DNA of 64,000 nucleotides from Caulobacter soli. GTDB taxonomy: Bacteria > Pseudomonadota > Alphaproteobacteria > Caulobacterales > Caulobacteraceae. Location of the stretch: the NCBI RefSeq assembly GCF_011045195.1, contig NZ_CP049199.1, positions 1,798,001 to 1,862,000 on the forward strand, given 5' to 3'. The position numbers and the translations under genes are program-made. The notes under the pieces were generated by a model that saw nothing but the letters and a program-made list of their open reading frames with translations, did not search any database and was not told the origin of the DNA. Of this stretch, positions 19,133 to 28,561 are shown one piece after another. Position 1 is the stretch's first letter; the number at the start of each line of letters is the position of its first letter.

Positions 19133-20317
19133 GTGGGCGAGGGGGCCAACCGCCTTTCGTCTCCCGCCCGCCTGGGTCTGTTCTACGTCGTCTCCTACCT
19201 CGGCACCGGCGTCAGCCTGCCGTTCATCGCCACCTATTTCCGCTCGCGCGGCCTGAGCGGGGCCGAGATCGGGGCGGTCCTGGCCATACCGCTGCTGGTG
19301 CGTCCGCTGACCGGTCCGGCGCTGGCGGTTTGGGCCGACGGCTTCACCCTGCGCCGCACGCCACTGGCCCTGCTGGCCCTGGGGGCGGCGGTTGGCTACC
19401 TGGCCATGCTGGCCGCGCCGGGCTTCTGGGGCCTTCTGGTCTGCTGGCTGGTGGGCATGACCTTCCTGACCACGCTGACGCCGCTGATCGACGTGATCAC
19501 CCTGCGGCGCTCGCGGATCGAGGGCTTCAACTACGGCGTCCCGCGCGGCGCGGGCTCGGCGGCCTTCATCGTCGCCAACTTGGCCATGGGAGCGATCCTG
19601 GCGGTCATGGCGCCCAGCGTCATCGTGGCCTGGATCGCGACTGCGGCGATCGGCGTGGCCGTGGTCTCCGCCCTGGTCCTGCCGCCTGACCGTGTCCACG
19701 AATCCGGAACCACCAAGCTCGGCTCGGCCGAGCGTTGGAAGGGGCTGGGCGGCCTGGTGCGCGACAAGACCTTCGTGCTGGCGGTGATCACGGTCGGCCT
19801 GATCCAGGGCGCGCACGCCTTCTACTACGGCTTCTCGGCCCTGCTCTGGCGCAAGCAGGGGATACCGGCCCCGATGATCGGCGTGCTGTGGGGCGTGGGC
19901 GTGGCGGTCGAGGTCGGCTTCATGTGGTTCGCCGAGCCGTGGCGGCGCAAGATCGGACCCGAGCGGCTGCTGGTGCTGGGCGGGAGCGCGGCCGTGCTGC
20001 GCTGGACCGCCTACGCCTTCGCCCCGCCGCTGTGGCTGCTGTTCCCGTTACAGGCCCTGCACGCCGTGACCTTCGCGGCCAGCTTCATGGCCTCGCTGCG
20101 CTTGATCGAGCGCCTGGCGCCGCCACAGAGCGCCTCGGCCGGCCAGGCGATCAACTCGGCCCTGTCGGCGGGGTTCATGTTGGGCGTCGGCACCCTGGCT
20201 TCGGGTCCGCTGTTCGACGCCTTCGGAACCAAGGGATACTTGGCCATGGCGGCGATGGGCGGCCTGGGCCTGATCGGCGCGGTAAAACTCACCCGGCTAA
20301 GGCCCGGTCTTTCATGA
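19133..20317 (+). CDS. MFS transporter, sugar/nucleoside permease-like
   Basis: 394 aa from GTG 19133, 2 nt after metG with GGAG at the metG stop, so it is probably translated from the metG message. Twelve hydrophobic segments; the opening LGLFYVVSYLGTGVSLPFIATYFRSRGLSGAEIGAVLAIPLLVR and later GFNYGVPRGAGSAAFIVANL resemble the MFS_1-like/LacY-related permeases often called 3-phenylpropionate or nucleoside transporters. Substrate not assignable. Confidence 0.82.
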   Translation: MGEGANRLSSPARLGLFYVVSYLGTGVSLPFIATYFRSRGLSGAEIGAVLAIPLLVRPLTGPALAVWADGFTLRRTPLALLALGAAVGYLAMLAAPGFWGLLVCWLVGMTFLTTLTPLIDVITLRRSRIEGFNYGVPRGAGSAAFIVANLAMGAILAVMAPSVIVAWIATAAIGVAVVSALVLPPDRVHESGTTKLGSAERWKGLGGLVRDKTFVLAVITVGLIQGAHAFYYGFSALLWRKQGIPAPMIGVLWGVGVAVEVGFMWFAEPWRRKIGPERLLVLGGSAAVLRWTAYAFAPPLWLLFPLQALHAVTFAASFMASLRLIERLAPPQSASAGQAINSALSAGFMLGVGTLASGPLFDAFGTKGYLAMAAMGGLGLIGAVKLTRLRPGLS

Positions 20318-20384
20318 CCAAAAGTTCATTCGCTCCGTTCGACGAAGCGTTGCATAACGCCGCTATCGGAAAATGGGCGTACCG

Positions 20385-20585
20385 ATGTCCTCCCTGGCTG
20401 AATTCATCGCCGCGATCATGCTCTGGCTTTCGTCGATGGCGCTTTGCCAGTTCGGCATGGTCGTCGAGCACCAGGCCAAGGCTCCGCCCAAGGCCGAACG
20501 GATCATCGCCCGCACGCCCCGCCAGCAGGCCGTCCAGACGGTCGAGCGCTGCCCGCGTCTGCACGCCGCCGAGGTCAGCGCCTAA
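20385..20585 (+). CDS. Small protein with hydrophobic N-terminus, 66 aa
   Basis: Unrecognised. Reading from ATG 20385 gives MSSLAEFIAAIMLWLSSMALC, a membrane or signal-like helix, then a basic, proline-containing tail (KAPPKAERIIARTPRQQ). An in-frame ATG at 20373 is an alternative start. Codon third positions are mostly G/C, supporting translation. It lies between the permease and tipN on the same strand; neither start has a strong ribosome-binding site. Confidence 0.5.
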   Translation: MSSLAEFIAAIMLWLSSMALCQFGMVVEHQAKAPPKAERIIARTPRQQAVQTVERCPRLHAAEVSA

Positions 20586-20747
20586 AGCCTTGCCGGGCCA
20601 AGCCCTTCGCAGGATGGGAAATCCGGCGGAACCCGCTATGCGGGCCGGCTTTTCGCCGCTAGGTTTATTCGTTGCGTGCGAGAGGGGCGTCCGCGCGGCG
20701 ATGTTCATCCGGCCCCAAGCCGTTTCGCCCTGGGACTATGGCTGCGT

Positions 20748-23654
20748 ATGAAGCCTAAGAAGCGCCAACCGCTTGATTTCACCGGCATTCCCGTGGAGCC
20801 GCCGGTCGAGGACGTCGGCCGTCTCGACGGTGCGCAGGTCGAACCCGAAGCGGACGCGCCGGTCAGTGAGCCGGATCTGGATCTCGATATCGCCGCCGTT
20901 CCCGAGGCGTCCGACCCGCCGATTCTGGATCGTGGGCCGCTGGACCTTGGTCCCGAACTCGCGCCTGAACCGCCCGTGGCGCCCGCTTCCGAGGCCCCGC
21001 GCCCCCCGGCGCGGCGCGGCCTTTTCGTCAGCAAGGTCAAACCCCTGCCCACGCCCGCATCGACTTTCGAGCCGATCGAGCGGTCCAAGGCTGAGGCGGC
21101 CCCCGAACCCGAAGCGGTGATCGAGCCGGCCTCGCCGCCGAAGCCGAACTTCAAGGCGCCTGAGCTCGAAGCCGACCCCGCGCCGCTCTCGCCGCCGCGC
21201 GGTCGTCGTGGCGCGCCCGTCGAGGCCGAGCCCCTCGCGCCGCTGCCGTCCTTCCTGACCGCCCCCTCGACCGCCCAACCTCCGGCTCCGGTGGTCGAGC
21301 CCGAGCCGCCGGCCCCGTCGAAACGTTTCGAGGCGGCGGTGTCCAAGCCGCGCGAACCCGCGCCGGCCGCGCCGCCCGTCACCCCGCTGTCGGTGGCCCG
21401 CGAGGGCAAGAAACCGATGCCCGCCCCGCTGTTCTGGAGCCTGGCGATCGCCGCGGCGGCGTTGTGGACCTTGGGTCCGATCGCCTTCGCGTTCGGCTAC
21501 GGCGCCGGCGTGCCGGCCCTGAAGGTCGACCAGTTCGCTCTGATGGTGTTCGCCGCCCTGGCCGTTGGGCCGGCCGCCTTCACCCTGCTGGGCGCCTACA
21601 TGCTGCGCCAGGCCATGGGCGTCTCGGCCGAGCTGAAGCACACGCGGATCATGACCGACCGCCTGGTCACCCCGGCCGCCCTGGCGGCGGCGGGTGTCGA
21701 CGGCGTGGTCGAGCGCATTCGCAACCAGATCGACGCCGCCACGACCGCCGCCGAGGAAGCCCGGGCCCGGGTTCAGGAACTGCGCGAGGCCCTGGCCGAG
21801 GAAACCCTGGCCCTGGCCCAGACCACCACCGAGTCCGCTCGCATGGTGCAGCAGCTGTCCGAGGGCCTGGGTCACGAGCGCCAGGCCATGCACGCGCTGT
21901 CGACGACGCTGGACGCGCAGTCGACCGCCGTCGTCGACGCCATCGGCAGCCAGGCGCGCATGGTCGCCGAAGCTTCCGACCTGGCCGAGACCCAACTGCG
22001 CGAGGCCGAGGCCGCCCTGGCCGCCCGCGCCGCCGACCTGGCCGCCGCCGCCGCCGAGGCGTCCGACGCCGCGCGGGTCGGGGCCGAGGATCTGTCGCGC
22101 CAGATCGCCCGCCTGGAGACCGCAGGCCAAGGCGTCGGCGACCAGATGGGCGCCGTCGAGCGCACCCTGGCCACCCAACGCGCCGCCCTGGTCGCCGCCA
22201 GCCAGTCGCTGCGCACCGACCAGGAGGACTTCGCCGCCGAGAGCGAGACCCGCACCGCCCAGCTCACCGAGTTCATCGGCCATACCCGCGCCGGCGCCAC
22301 CGAGATGAGCGACATGGCGGCCATGGGCGCTGAGGTGCTGCGCGGCCTGATCGGCGCGGCGGCCCAGCAACTGCGCGAAGTCGCCGAGACCGCCCGCGCC
22401 GAGCGCGAGGCCCTGGCGGCCGAGACCTCCAGCGCCATCGCCGCCCTGGCCAGCGCGGCTGGCAGCCAGCGCGCCGACCTGGAAGGGGCCCTGGCCCAGG
22501 CCATGGAGTCGATGGCCGAGGCGGCCCGCAAGGCCAATGAAGGTGTCGAGCAACGCGTCGACGCCGCCCGGGTCCGCGTCGACCAACTGAACGAGATCGC
22601 CTTCGCCGCCGGCCAGAAGGCGGACACGGTGTTCGAGTCCCGCATGGACGAGGCGCGCGACCTGATCGAGCAGTCGGCCCAGGTGGTCGAGCAGGCCGGC
22701 GCCCGCACGGCCCAGAAGCTGTCGGAGAGCGTCGAAACCGCGCGTGGGACCATCGCCGAGATGGAGGCCATGTTGGCCGATGTCGGCCGTCGCACCGCCG
22801 ATCTGCCGGCCGAGGCCCTGGCCCGCGCCAACGAGGTCCGGGCCCAGATCGAGCAGGGCATCGAGGATCTGCGGAACTCGGCGCGCCGGACCGCCGAGGA
22901 GACCGCGGCGATCGACCAGGCCTTCCAGGAGCGGGTGCGCCGCAACTACGACATGCTGAGCGAAGCGGTCGGCCGGATGGGCGCGGCGACGCCCGGTCCC
23001 GCGCCGTCCCGCGCCCCGCCGCCGCTGAACCGCCAGGTCCCGCCCCAGCCCGCGCCCCAAGCCGCGCCGACGCCGGCTCCCAAGCCCGCCAACGAACCCA
23101 GCGCCGAGGAGGCGGGCCTGCGTCCGCGCCTGCGCCTGACGCCGACCGCCACCGACGATGAGTTCCGCTCGGTGTTCGACGCCGCCGGCGGTCGCAACGC
23201 CGCGCCCGCGCCGCCGCCCAGCGAGCCCGCGCAACAAGGCGGAGGTCTTTCCTGGCGCAACCTGCTGTCGGGCCTGGAGAGCGCCGCGCCGGGTGACGCC
23301 GCCCTGGGCGAGAAGATGGCCGGCGAGATCCTGGCCATGGGCATCGACCCCACGGCCTTGCTGCCACGGGCCCGCATCGACGAGATCGCCGCCACCATCC
23401 AGACCCATGACGAGGGCGGGGCGCGCGAGGTGGTCAAGAAACTGGCCCCGGCCGCGATCCGTCGCCTGGTTCGCCGCCTGTTCTCCGACGCCCCGCTGAG
23501 GGCCGACGCCGAGCGCTTCCTGCGTCGCTACGCCGGCATGATGGACGAGGCTTCGGAGCAGGATCGCGAAGGCTTCCTGGTGGCGGCCCTGCTGTCGTCC
23601 GACGCCGGCCGCGCCTACCTGCTGCTGGACGCGGCGTTCGGCGATCTGGCCTGA
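20748..23654 (+). CDS. tipN: Polarity/birth-scar protein TipN
   Basis: Membrane-anchored coiled-coil protein matching TipN, which in C. crescentus marks the new pole and orients flagellum placement and ParA-driven segregation. 968 aa: Pro/Glu-rich cytoplasmic N-terminus (about 1-225), two transmembrane helices (about 228-252 and 263-288), a long alanine-rich coiled coil (about 310-740), a second Pro-rich linker (745-800) and a compact C-terminal domain (about 810-968, from SWRNLLSGLE). The identification rests on this architecture, the opening MKPKKRQPLDF, and the neighbourhood: a sugar transferase then the uronate genes, as I recall for the C. crescentus locus. It is somewhat longer than the roughly 880-890 aa C. 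crescentus protein. The ATG at 20748 is preferred; the frame stays open upstream. Confidence 0.85.
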   Translation: MKPKKRQPLDFTGIPVEPPVEDVGRLDGAQVEPEADAPVSEPDLDLDIAAVPEASDPPILDRGPLDLGPELAPEPPVAPASEAPRPPARRGLFVSKVKPLPTPASTFEPIERSKAEAAPEPEAVIEPASPPKPNFKAPELEADPAPLSPPRGRRGAPVEAEPLAPLPSFLTAPSTAQPPAPVVEPEPPAPSKRFEAAVSKPREPAPAAPPVTPLSVAREGKKPMPAPLFWSLAIAAAALWTLGPIAFAFGYGAGVPALKVDQFALMVFAALAVGPAAFTLLGAYMLRQAMGVSAELKHTRIMTDRLVTPAALAAAGVDGVVERIRNQIDAATTAAEEARARVQELREALAEETLALAQTTTESARMVQQLSEGLGHERQAMHALSTTLDAQSTAVVDAIGSQARMVAEASDLAETQLREAEAALAARAADLAAAAAEASDAARVGAEDLSRQIARLETAGQGVGDQMGAVERTLATQRAALVAASQSLRTDQEDFAAESETRTAQLTEFIGHTRAGATEMSDMAAMGAEVLRGLIGAAAQQLREVAETARAEREALAAETSSAIAALASAAGSQRADLEGALAQAMESMAEAARKANEGVEQRVDAARVRVDQLNEIAFAAGQKADTVFESRMDEARDLIEQSAQVVEQAGARTAQKLSESVETARGTIAEMEAMLADVGRRTADLPAEALARANEVRAQIEQGIEDLRNSARRTAEETAAIDQAFQERVRRNYDMLSEAVGRMGAATPGPAPSRAPPPLNRQVPPQPAPQAAPTPAPKPANEPSAEEAGLRPRLRLTPTATDDEFRSVFDAAGGRNAAPAPPPSEPAQQGGGLSWRNLLSGLESAAPGDAALGEKMAGEILAMGIDPTALLPRARIDEIAATIQTHDEGGAREVVKKLAPAAIRRLVRRLFSDAPLRADAERFLRRYAGMMDEASEQDREGFLVAALLSSDAGRAYLLLDAAFGDLA

Positions 23655-23655
23655 C

Positions 23656-24216
23656 GTGAAGAGGCTGTTCGACGCGGCGTCCTCGGGGGCGGCGCTGCTG
23701 CTGCTGGCCATCCCGTTGCTGATCGTGGCGGCGGTGGTGCGCCTGACCTCGCCAGGGCCGGCCTTGCACTGGTCCAAGCGGATCGGGCGCGACAACGTCC
23801 TGTTCGCCATGCCCAAGTTCCGCACCATGCGGATCGACACACCTCAGGTCGCCACCCACCTGCTGGAGAACCCCGACCGTTGGCTGACGCCGCCCGGGGC
23901 GTTCCTGCGCAAGACCAGCCTTGACGAACTGCCGCAGCTGTGGAGCGTGCTGGTCGGTGACATGAGCCTGGTCGGGCCGCGCCCGGCGCTGTTCAACCAG
24001 GATGACCTGGTGGCGCTGCGGACGGCGGAGGGGGTCGAGGCGCTGCGGCCGGGCGTGACTGGCTGGGCGCAGATCAACGGCCGCGACGAGGTCGCCATTC
24101 CCGACAAGGTGGCCCTGGACGCCGAATACCTCCGACGCCAGGGATTCTGGTTCGACCTGACGATCCTGCTGCGGACCGTGCTGCCGGTGGTCACCGGCAA
24201 GGGTGTGACGCGCTGA
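23656..24216 (+). CDS. wbqP: Initiating sugar-phosphate transferase (O-antigen type)
   Basis: Moves a sugar-1-phosphate from a UDP-sugar to undecaprenyl phosphate at the inner membrane, starting synthesis of a surface glycan. 186 aa from GTG 23656, one base after the tipN stop, so translation is probably coupled. N-terminal membrane helix ([19 protein letters not shown]), then family motifs [30 protein letters not shown] and [13 protein letters not shown]. Lacks the N-terminal multi-helix domain of WbaP, so it is a minimal PglC-like form. The name wbqP follows my recollection of the equivalent C. crescentus gene needed for smooth LPS; the family call is firmer than the symbol. Confidence 0.85.
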   Translation: MKRLFDAASSGAALLLLAIPLLIVAAVVRLTSPGPALHWSKRIGRDNVLFAMPKFRTMRIDTPQVATHLLENPDRWLTPPGAFLRKTSLDELPQLWSVLVGDMSLVGPRPALFNQDDLVALRTAEGVEALRPGVTGWAQINGRDEVAIPDKVALDAEYLRRQGFWFDLTILLRTVLPVVTGKGVTR

Positions 24217-24252
24217 CGGGGACAGTCGCATGCGACTGCCCCCGTCAAAATC

Positions 24253-25695
24253 CTAGCCGAGTTCCGCGTACGCCTTCTCCAGCGCCGCCACGAACACGGC
24301 GTTCTCCGCCAGCTCCCGGCTGAACACCGGCTCCAGCTTCAGGAACGCGGCGACGTCGGCCTTGACGTCGCCGGTGCAAGCGGCCGCCGTCTCGGCCAGG
24401 CGATCGGCCAAGGGGTCGACGATCTTGACGCCCTCGGCCGTCCGTTGACGGACGAAGCGCATCCAGGCGGCCAGGGGCAGGGCCAGCCGATCGATCGAAC
24501 GGCCCGCTGCCAGGGCGTCGCCGACGGTCCCGAGGATGCGGAACGGCAGCTTCTGCGAGCCGTCCCAGGCGATCTGGCTTAGCAGGTGGCGGATTTCCGG
24601 ATTGCGGAACCGGCCCAGGATGGCCTGGGCGTAGGCGAGAAGGTCCAGGCCGCGCGGCGCGGTCAGGGTCGGGATGATGTCTTGGACCATCAGGTCCTCG
24701 GCGATCTTGGCCAGCGCCGGATCGCTGATCGCCTCGAACACCGTCTCATGGCCCTTCAGCAGGCCGACATAGGCGATGGTCGAGTGGACGCCGTTCAGCA
24801 GCCGCAGCTTGGCGCGCTCGAAGCCGCGCACGTCGTCGGTCAGGGTGACGCCGACCGAGGCCAGATCAGGCGCGCCGTCTCCCAGCACGTCCTCGACCAC
24901 CCACTGCGTGAAGGCCTCACGCTGGATCGGCCAGGCGTCGGTCAGGCCGGTGGCCGTCTCGACCCGGGCGCGCAGGGCGTCATCGGTGGCGGGAGTGATG
25001 CTGTCGACCATGGTGCGCGGGAAGCGGCCTTCGCCCTCGATCCAGCCGGCCAGGACCGGGTCGATGATCTCGGCGAAGGCGACGACCGCCGCCTTCAGCC
25101 GCCAGCCATTGTCGGCGAGGTTGTCGCAAGCCACCACGGCGTAGGGCGGCAGGCCGGCCTGGAAGCGGCGGCGCAACCCTTCGACCACGTAGCCGACGGC
25201 GCTGACCGGCTCGCGCGGGTTGGCCAGGTCGTGAACGATGTCCGGATGGGCGGCGTCCAGCTTGCCGTCGCCGGTCAGGCAGTAGCCCTTCTCGGTGACG
25301 GTCAGGGTGACCATGCGGGTGGTCGGGGCGGCGAGGCGGGCGAAGACCGAGGGCGGATCCTCGGGCGCTACCAGCACTTCCAGGATGGAGCCGACCACGC
25401 GGAAGGTGGTCTCGGCGTCGAGCTGGGCCAGGGTGTAGAGGCCGTCCTGCGGCTGCAGGGCGTCGCGGACGCCGGGGCTCTTCAGCGACACGGCGCAGAT
25501 GCCCCAGCGCGGATCCTTGGCCAGAAGTTGGTCGAAATAGTAGGCCTGGTGGGCGCGGTGGAAGGCGCCGGGGCCGAAATGCACCACGCCGACCGTGACC
25601 TTGTCGCGGTCATAGGCGGGCAGGGCGACGCCGGGGATGGCGGCCGGATAGCTGACGGCGTTGAGACGCAGGGGGCGGGAAAGGGTGTCGGTCAC
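24253..25695 (-). CDS. uxaB: Tagaturonate/fructuronate reductase (mannitol-dehydrogenase family)
   Basis: NAD(P)H-linked reductase turning tagaturonate into altronate (or fructuronate into mannonate). 480 aa from GTG 25695, which overlaps the uxaA stop (GTGA). N-terminal nucleotide-binding region [23 protein letters not shown], then [39 protein letters not shown] and [16 protein letters not shown] are characteristic of the UxuB/mannitol dehydrogenase family. By sequence it could be either reductase; pairing with an altronate dehydratase and absence of uxuA here favour the tagaturonate reaction. Confidence 0.85.
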   Translation of the reverse strand: MTDTLSRPLRLNAVSYPAAIPGVALPAYDRDKVTVGVVHFGPGAFHRAHQAYYFDQLLAKDPRWGICAVSLKSPGVRDALQPQDGLYTLAQLDAETTFRVVGSILEVLVAPEDPPSVFARLAAPTTRMVTLTVTEKGYCLTGDGKLDAAHPDIVHDLANPREPVSAVGYVVEGLRRRFQAGLPPYAVVACDNLADNGWRLKAAVVAFAEIIDPVLAGWIEGEGRFPRTMVDSITPATDDALRARVETATGLTDAWPIQREAFTQWVVEDVLGDGAPDLASVGVTLTDDVRGFERAKLRLLNGVHSTIAYVGLLKGHETVFEAISDPALAKIAEDLMVQDIIPTLTAPRGLDLLAYAQAILGRFRNPEIRHLLSQIAWDGSQKLPFRILGTVGDALAAGRSIDRLALPLAAWMRFVRQRTAEGVKIVDPLADRLAETAAACTGDVKADVAAFLKLEPVFSRELAENAVFVAALEKAYAELG

Positions 25696-27215
25696 AGAGT
25701 AACGCCTTGCTTCCAGATGGCGATTTCACGCTCGCCGTTGAGTTCAGCCTTGGTGAGCTGGCCCGAGGCCGTGGCCACGACCAGATCCATCAGGGAATCC
25801 GCCGCCGCGTCCATGGTCTGGCCCGACAGCACCACCCCGGCGTCGAAGTCGATCCAGCCCGGCTTGCGGGCGGCCAGGGCCGAGTTCGAGGCGATCTTCA
25901 GGGTGGGGGCGGGGAAGCCCAGCGGGGTGCCGCGGCCGGTGGTGAACAGGATCACGGTGGCGCCGGCCGCCGTCAGGGCGGTGGACGACACCGCGTCGTT
26001 GCCGGGGGCCTCCAGCAGGGTCAGGCCGTGCGGGCCGACCTGTTCGCCATAGCGCAGCACCTCGACCAGCGGCGCGCGGCCGCCCTTCTGCACCGCGCCC
26101 AGGGACTTTTCCTCGAGCGTGGTGATGCCGCCGGCGATGTTTCCGGGCGAGGGGTTCTCGTAGATCGGCTGATGGTTGTCGATGAAGTAGCGCTTGAAGT
26201 CGTCGATCACGCCGACGGCCTCGTCGAACACCTGGCGGGTGGCGGCGCGGGCCAGCAGCACGCCCTCGGCGCCGAACACCTCGGGGATCTCGGTCAGCAC
26301 CGGGGTGCCGCCGGCGTCGGAGACCTTGTCGGCGATGCGGCCGACCAACGGGTTGGCGGTGACGCCCGAGAAGCCGTCCGAGCCGCCGCACTTGAGGCCG
26401 ACCACCAGTTCCGACAGCGGCGCGGGCTCACGGCGGTCGCGCTCGGCGATGGCGATCAGGGCCTCGACGGCTTCGAGACCATCCTCCAGCTCGTCGTCGA
26501 CCATCTGGGTCGTGAACGAACGCAGGCGTTCCGGATCCAGGCCCGGGGCCGATTCCAGCAGGGCCTTCAGCTGGTTATTCTCGCAGCCCAGGCCCAGGAT
26601 CAGCACGCCGCCGGCGTTGGGGTGGGCGGCCAGGCCGGCGATCAGCTTGCGGGTGTGGGTCAGGTCGTCGCCCAGCTGCGAGCAGCCGAACGGGTGAGGG
26701 AAGGCGAAGACTCCGTCGACGCGGCCGGCGAAGCGGGCGTTGGCCTTCTCGGCGATGCGGCGGGCGGTGTTGGCCACGCAGCCGACGGTGCACAGCACCC
26801 AGATCTCGTTGCGGGTGCCGACCCGGCCGTTCTTGCGGCGATAGCCCAGGAAGGTCCCGGCGGGCGGCGCGTCGTGCGGTTCCGGATGAGCGTCGGCGTA
26901 GGCGAAGTCCTCGACGCCCGACAGCCGGGTCTCGACGTTGTGGACGTGCACATGGTCGCCGACGGCGATGTCGGCCGTGGCGCGGCCGATCGGCCAGCCA
27001 TATTTCAGCACGTCCTCGCCCCGGGCCGCGGCGCGGACCGCGATCTTGTGACCCTTGGGAATATCGGCGCGGGCGACGATCGGCTGGCCGTGCAGATCCA
27101 GGGTCTCGCCCGCAACGATATCGCGCAAAGCCGTCGCCACGTGATCGCGCGGGTCGACGCCGTGGATCGATTCGGACGGGCCGGAGGTGGGTTCGCCTAT
27201 CAAAGCCTTGGTCAT
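25692..27215 (-). CDS. uxaA: Altronate dehydratase
   Basis: Iron-dependent dehydratase converting D-altronate to 2-keto-3-deoxygluconate. 507 aa from ATG 27215; an in-frame ATG 8 codons upstream is possible. An N-terminal SAF-like domain (IPKGHKIAVRAAARGEDVLKYGWPIGRAT) is joined to the catalytic domain with GYRRKNGRVGTRNEIWVL, CANTARRI-type CVANTARRIAEKAN, HPFGCSQLGDD, LGCENNQ and KCGGSDGFSGVTANP. First gene of the uxaA-uxaB operon, divergent from the LacI-type regulator; an operator lies 39 bp upstream of the start. Confidence 0.93.
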   Translation of the reverse strand: MTKALIGEPTSGPSESIHGVDPRDHVATALRDIVAGETLDLHGQPIVARADIPKGHKIAVRAAARGEDVLKYGWPIGRATADIAVGDHVHVHNVETRLSGVEDFAYADAHPEPHDAPPAGTFLGYRRKNGRVGTRNEIWVLCTVGCVANTARRIAEKANARFAGRVDGVFAFPHPFGCSQLGDDLTHTRKLIAGLAAHPNAGGVLILGLGCENNQLKALLESAPGLDPERLRSFTTQMVDDELEDGLEAVEALIAIAERDRREPAPLSELVVGLKCGGSDGFSGVTANPLVGRIADKVSDAGGTPVLTEIPEVFGAEGVLLARAATRQVFDEAVGVIDDFKRYFIDNHQPIYENPSPGNIAGGITTLEEKSLGAVQKGGRAPLVEVLRYGEQVGPHGLTLLEAPGNDAVSSTALTAAGATVILFTTGRGTPLGFPAPTLKIASNSALAARKPGWIDFDAGVVLSGQTMDAAADSLMDLVVATASGQLTKAELNGEREIAIWKQGVTL

Positions 27216-27253
27216 TGGAACTTTTCGTGCTGCCATCCCCGTCTGTACGGCGG

Positions 27254-27267
27254 GGAAACCGGTGTCA
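27254..27267. promoter_or_regulatory. Uronate operator between uxaA and the LacI gene
   Basis: GGAA-ACCGGT-GTCA, centred on the ACCGGT palindrome. It lies 39-52 bp upstream of uxaA and about 50 bp upstream of a probable regulator promoter (TTGTAG 27297-27302, GGTAGAGT 27316-27323). It matches the sites at 28491, 34917, 34949, 44514 and 44544. Confidence 0.7.
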
Positions 27268-27400
27268 CCATAGGGCATATACGCCCGGCGGTGCATTTGT
27301 AGCGACGCCGCCGTCGGTAGAGTATGACAAAACAAAACAACGATCGCCGCCAGGAAACGCTTTGACCTCGTCCAAGACACCCTTGCCCAACAATGGCGGC

Positions 27401-28456
27401 ATGGAAAACGAAGCCGGCCTTGAGGCTGGTCTCGAAGGCGGCCGCAAGCGCGCCACCATCAACGACATCGCCCGCCTGGCCGGGGTGTCGAAGAAAACCG
27501 TCTCGCGCGTCATCAACCAGTCGCCGTTCGTGCGCGACGAGACCCGCGAGCGCATCGAGGCGGTGATCGCCGAGTGGGGCTATGCGCCCGATCCCCAGGC
27601 CCGGGGCCTGGCGTTCCGCCGCTCGTTCCTGATCGGCATGATCTACGACAACCCCAACCCGCAGTACGTCGTGAACATGCAACTGGGTCTGCTGGACGGC
27701 ATTCGCGGCTCGGGTTTCGAGTTGGTGGTCCACCCCTGCGACCGCTCCAGCCCGACCTTCCTGCAGGACATCCGCACCTTCGTGGAGCGCCAGAAGCTGT
27801 TCGGCGTGGTGCTGCCGCCGTCGGTGTCGGAAGACGAGCGGGTGGCCAAGCTGCTGCGCGAGATCGGCTGTGAATATATCCGCATCGCCTCGGTCGAGCT
27901 GGACAAGCCCGAGCACATGATCGTCGGCCACGACCGCGTCGGGGGCGAGGTCATGGGCGCCTATCTGGTCGAGCTGGGCCATCGCGAGATCGGCTTCATC
28001 AGCGGCCTGCCCAGCTTCCGTTCGTCGCACGAGCGGCGAGGGGGCTTCGAGGACGCCTTGAGCAAGGCCGGCGTGGCGCTGAAGCCCGACTATGTGGTGC
28101 AGGGCGCTTACACCTTCGAATCGGGCCTGGCCTGCGGCGAGGCGCTGCTGGCCAAGACGCCAAGGCCGACCGCGATCTTCGCCGGCAACGACGAAATGGC
28201 CGCCGGCGTGCTCCAGGCCGCCCGGCGCGCCGGGCTGCAGGTGCCGGCCGACGTGACCGTGGTCGGGTTCGACGACTTCCAGATCGCTCAGGCCGTCTGG
28301 CCGCCCCTGACCACGATCCACATTCCGACGCGGGAAGTGGGGCGGATCGCGGCCGAGAAGCTGATCGGCGCGGCGGCGCGCGAGAAGCGCGACCCCAACA
28401 GCACCATTCCCTATCTCGTGGTCCGGGAGTCGTCGGGCGCCCCGCCCGCGGGGTAG
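27401..28456 (+). CDS. LacI-family regulator of uronate catabolism
   Basis: Repressor, 351 aa from ATG 27401; a TTG at 27362 with AGGAAA upstream would add 13 residues and is a real alternative. Helix-turn-helix TINDIARLAGVSKKTVSRVINQ, then a periplasmic-binding-protein-like sensor domain (IGMIYDNPNPQY, FAGNDEMAAGVLQAA, VVGFDDFQIAQAVWPPLTTI). The hinge helix and domain order are normal. Its position in the divergent uxaBA/uxaC region and the shared operators suggest that it binds the ACCGGT sites and releases on a uronate intermediate; that assignment is inferred. Confidence 0.92.
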   Translation: MENEAGLEAGLEGGRKRATINDIARLAGVSKKTVSRVINQSPFVRDETRERIEAVIAEWGYAPDPQARGLAFRRSFLIGMIYDNPNPQYVVNMQLGLLDGIRGSGFELVVHPCDRSSPTFLQDIRTFVERQKLFGVVLPPSVSEDERVAKLLREIGCEYIRIASVELDKPEHMIVGHDRVGGEVMGAYLVELGHREIGFISGLPSFRSSHERRGGFEDALSKAGVALKPDYVVQGAYTFESGLACGEALLAKTPRPTAIFAGNDEMAAGVLQAARRAGLQVPADVTVVGFDDFQIAQAVWPPLTTIHIPTREVGRIAAEKLIGAAAREKRDPNSTIPYLVVRESSGAPPAG

Positions 28457-28490
28457 GATCAAGGCGGCGCCTTTGGCTTGCATGGCGCCA

Positions 28491-28504
28491 TGACACCGGT
28501 TACC
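28491..28504. promoter_or_regulatory. Uronate operator upstream of uxaC
   Basis: TGAC-ACCGGT-TACC, 57 bp before the uxaC start and just after the regulator gene, where a promoter for uxaC-kduI would lie. Confidence 0.65.
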
Positions 28505-28561
28505 AAGCGCCTCGAAAACGGCCTGTGAAAGCCGTCGGCGGAGTAGGGAGTAGGAAGCGCC

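Noticed and set aside
20736..23840. Long open frame antisense to tipN
   Set aside because: Mirror of the alanine-rich coiled coil; Gly/Arg/Leu-rich with no fold signature.
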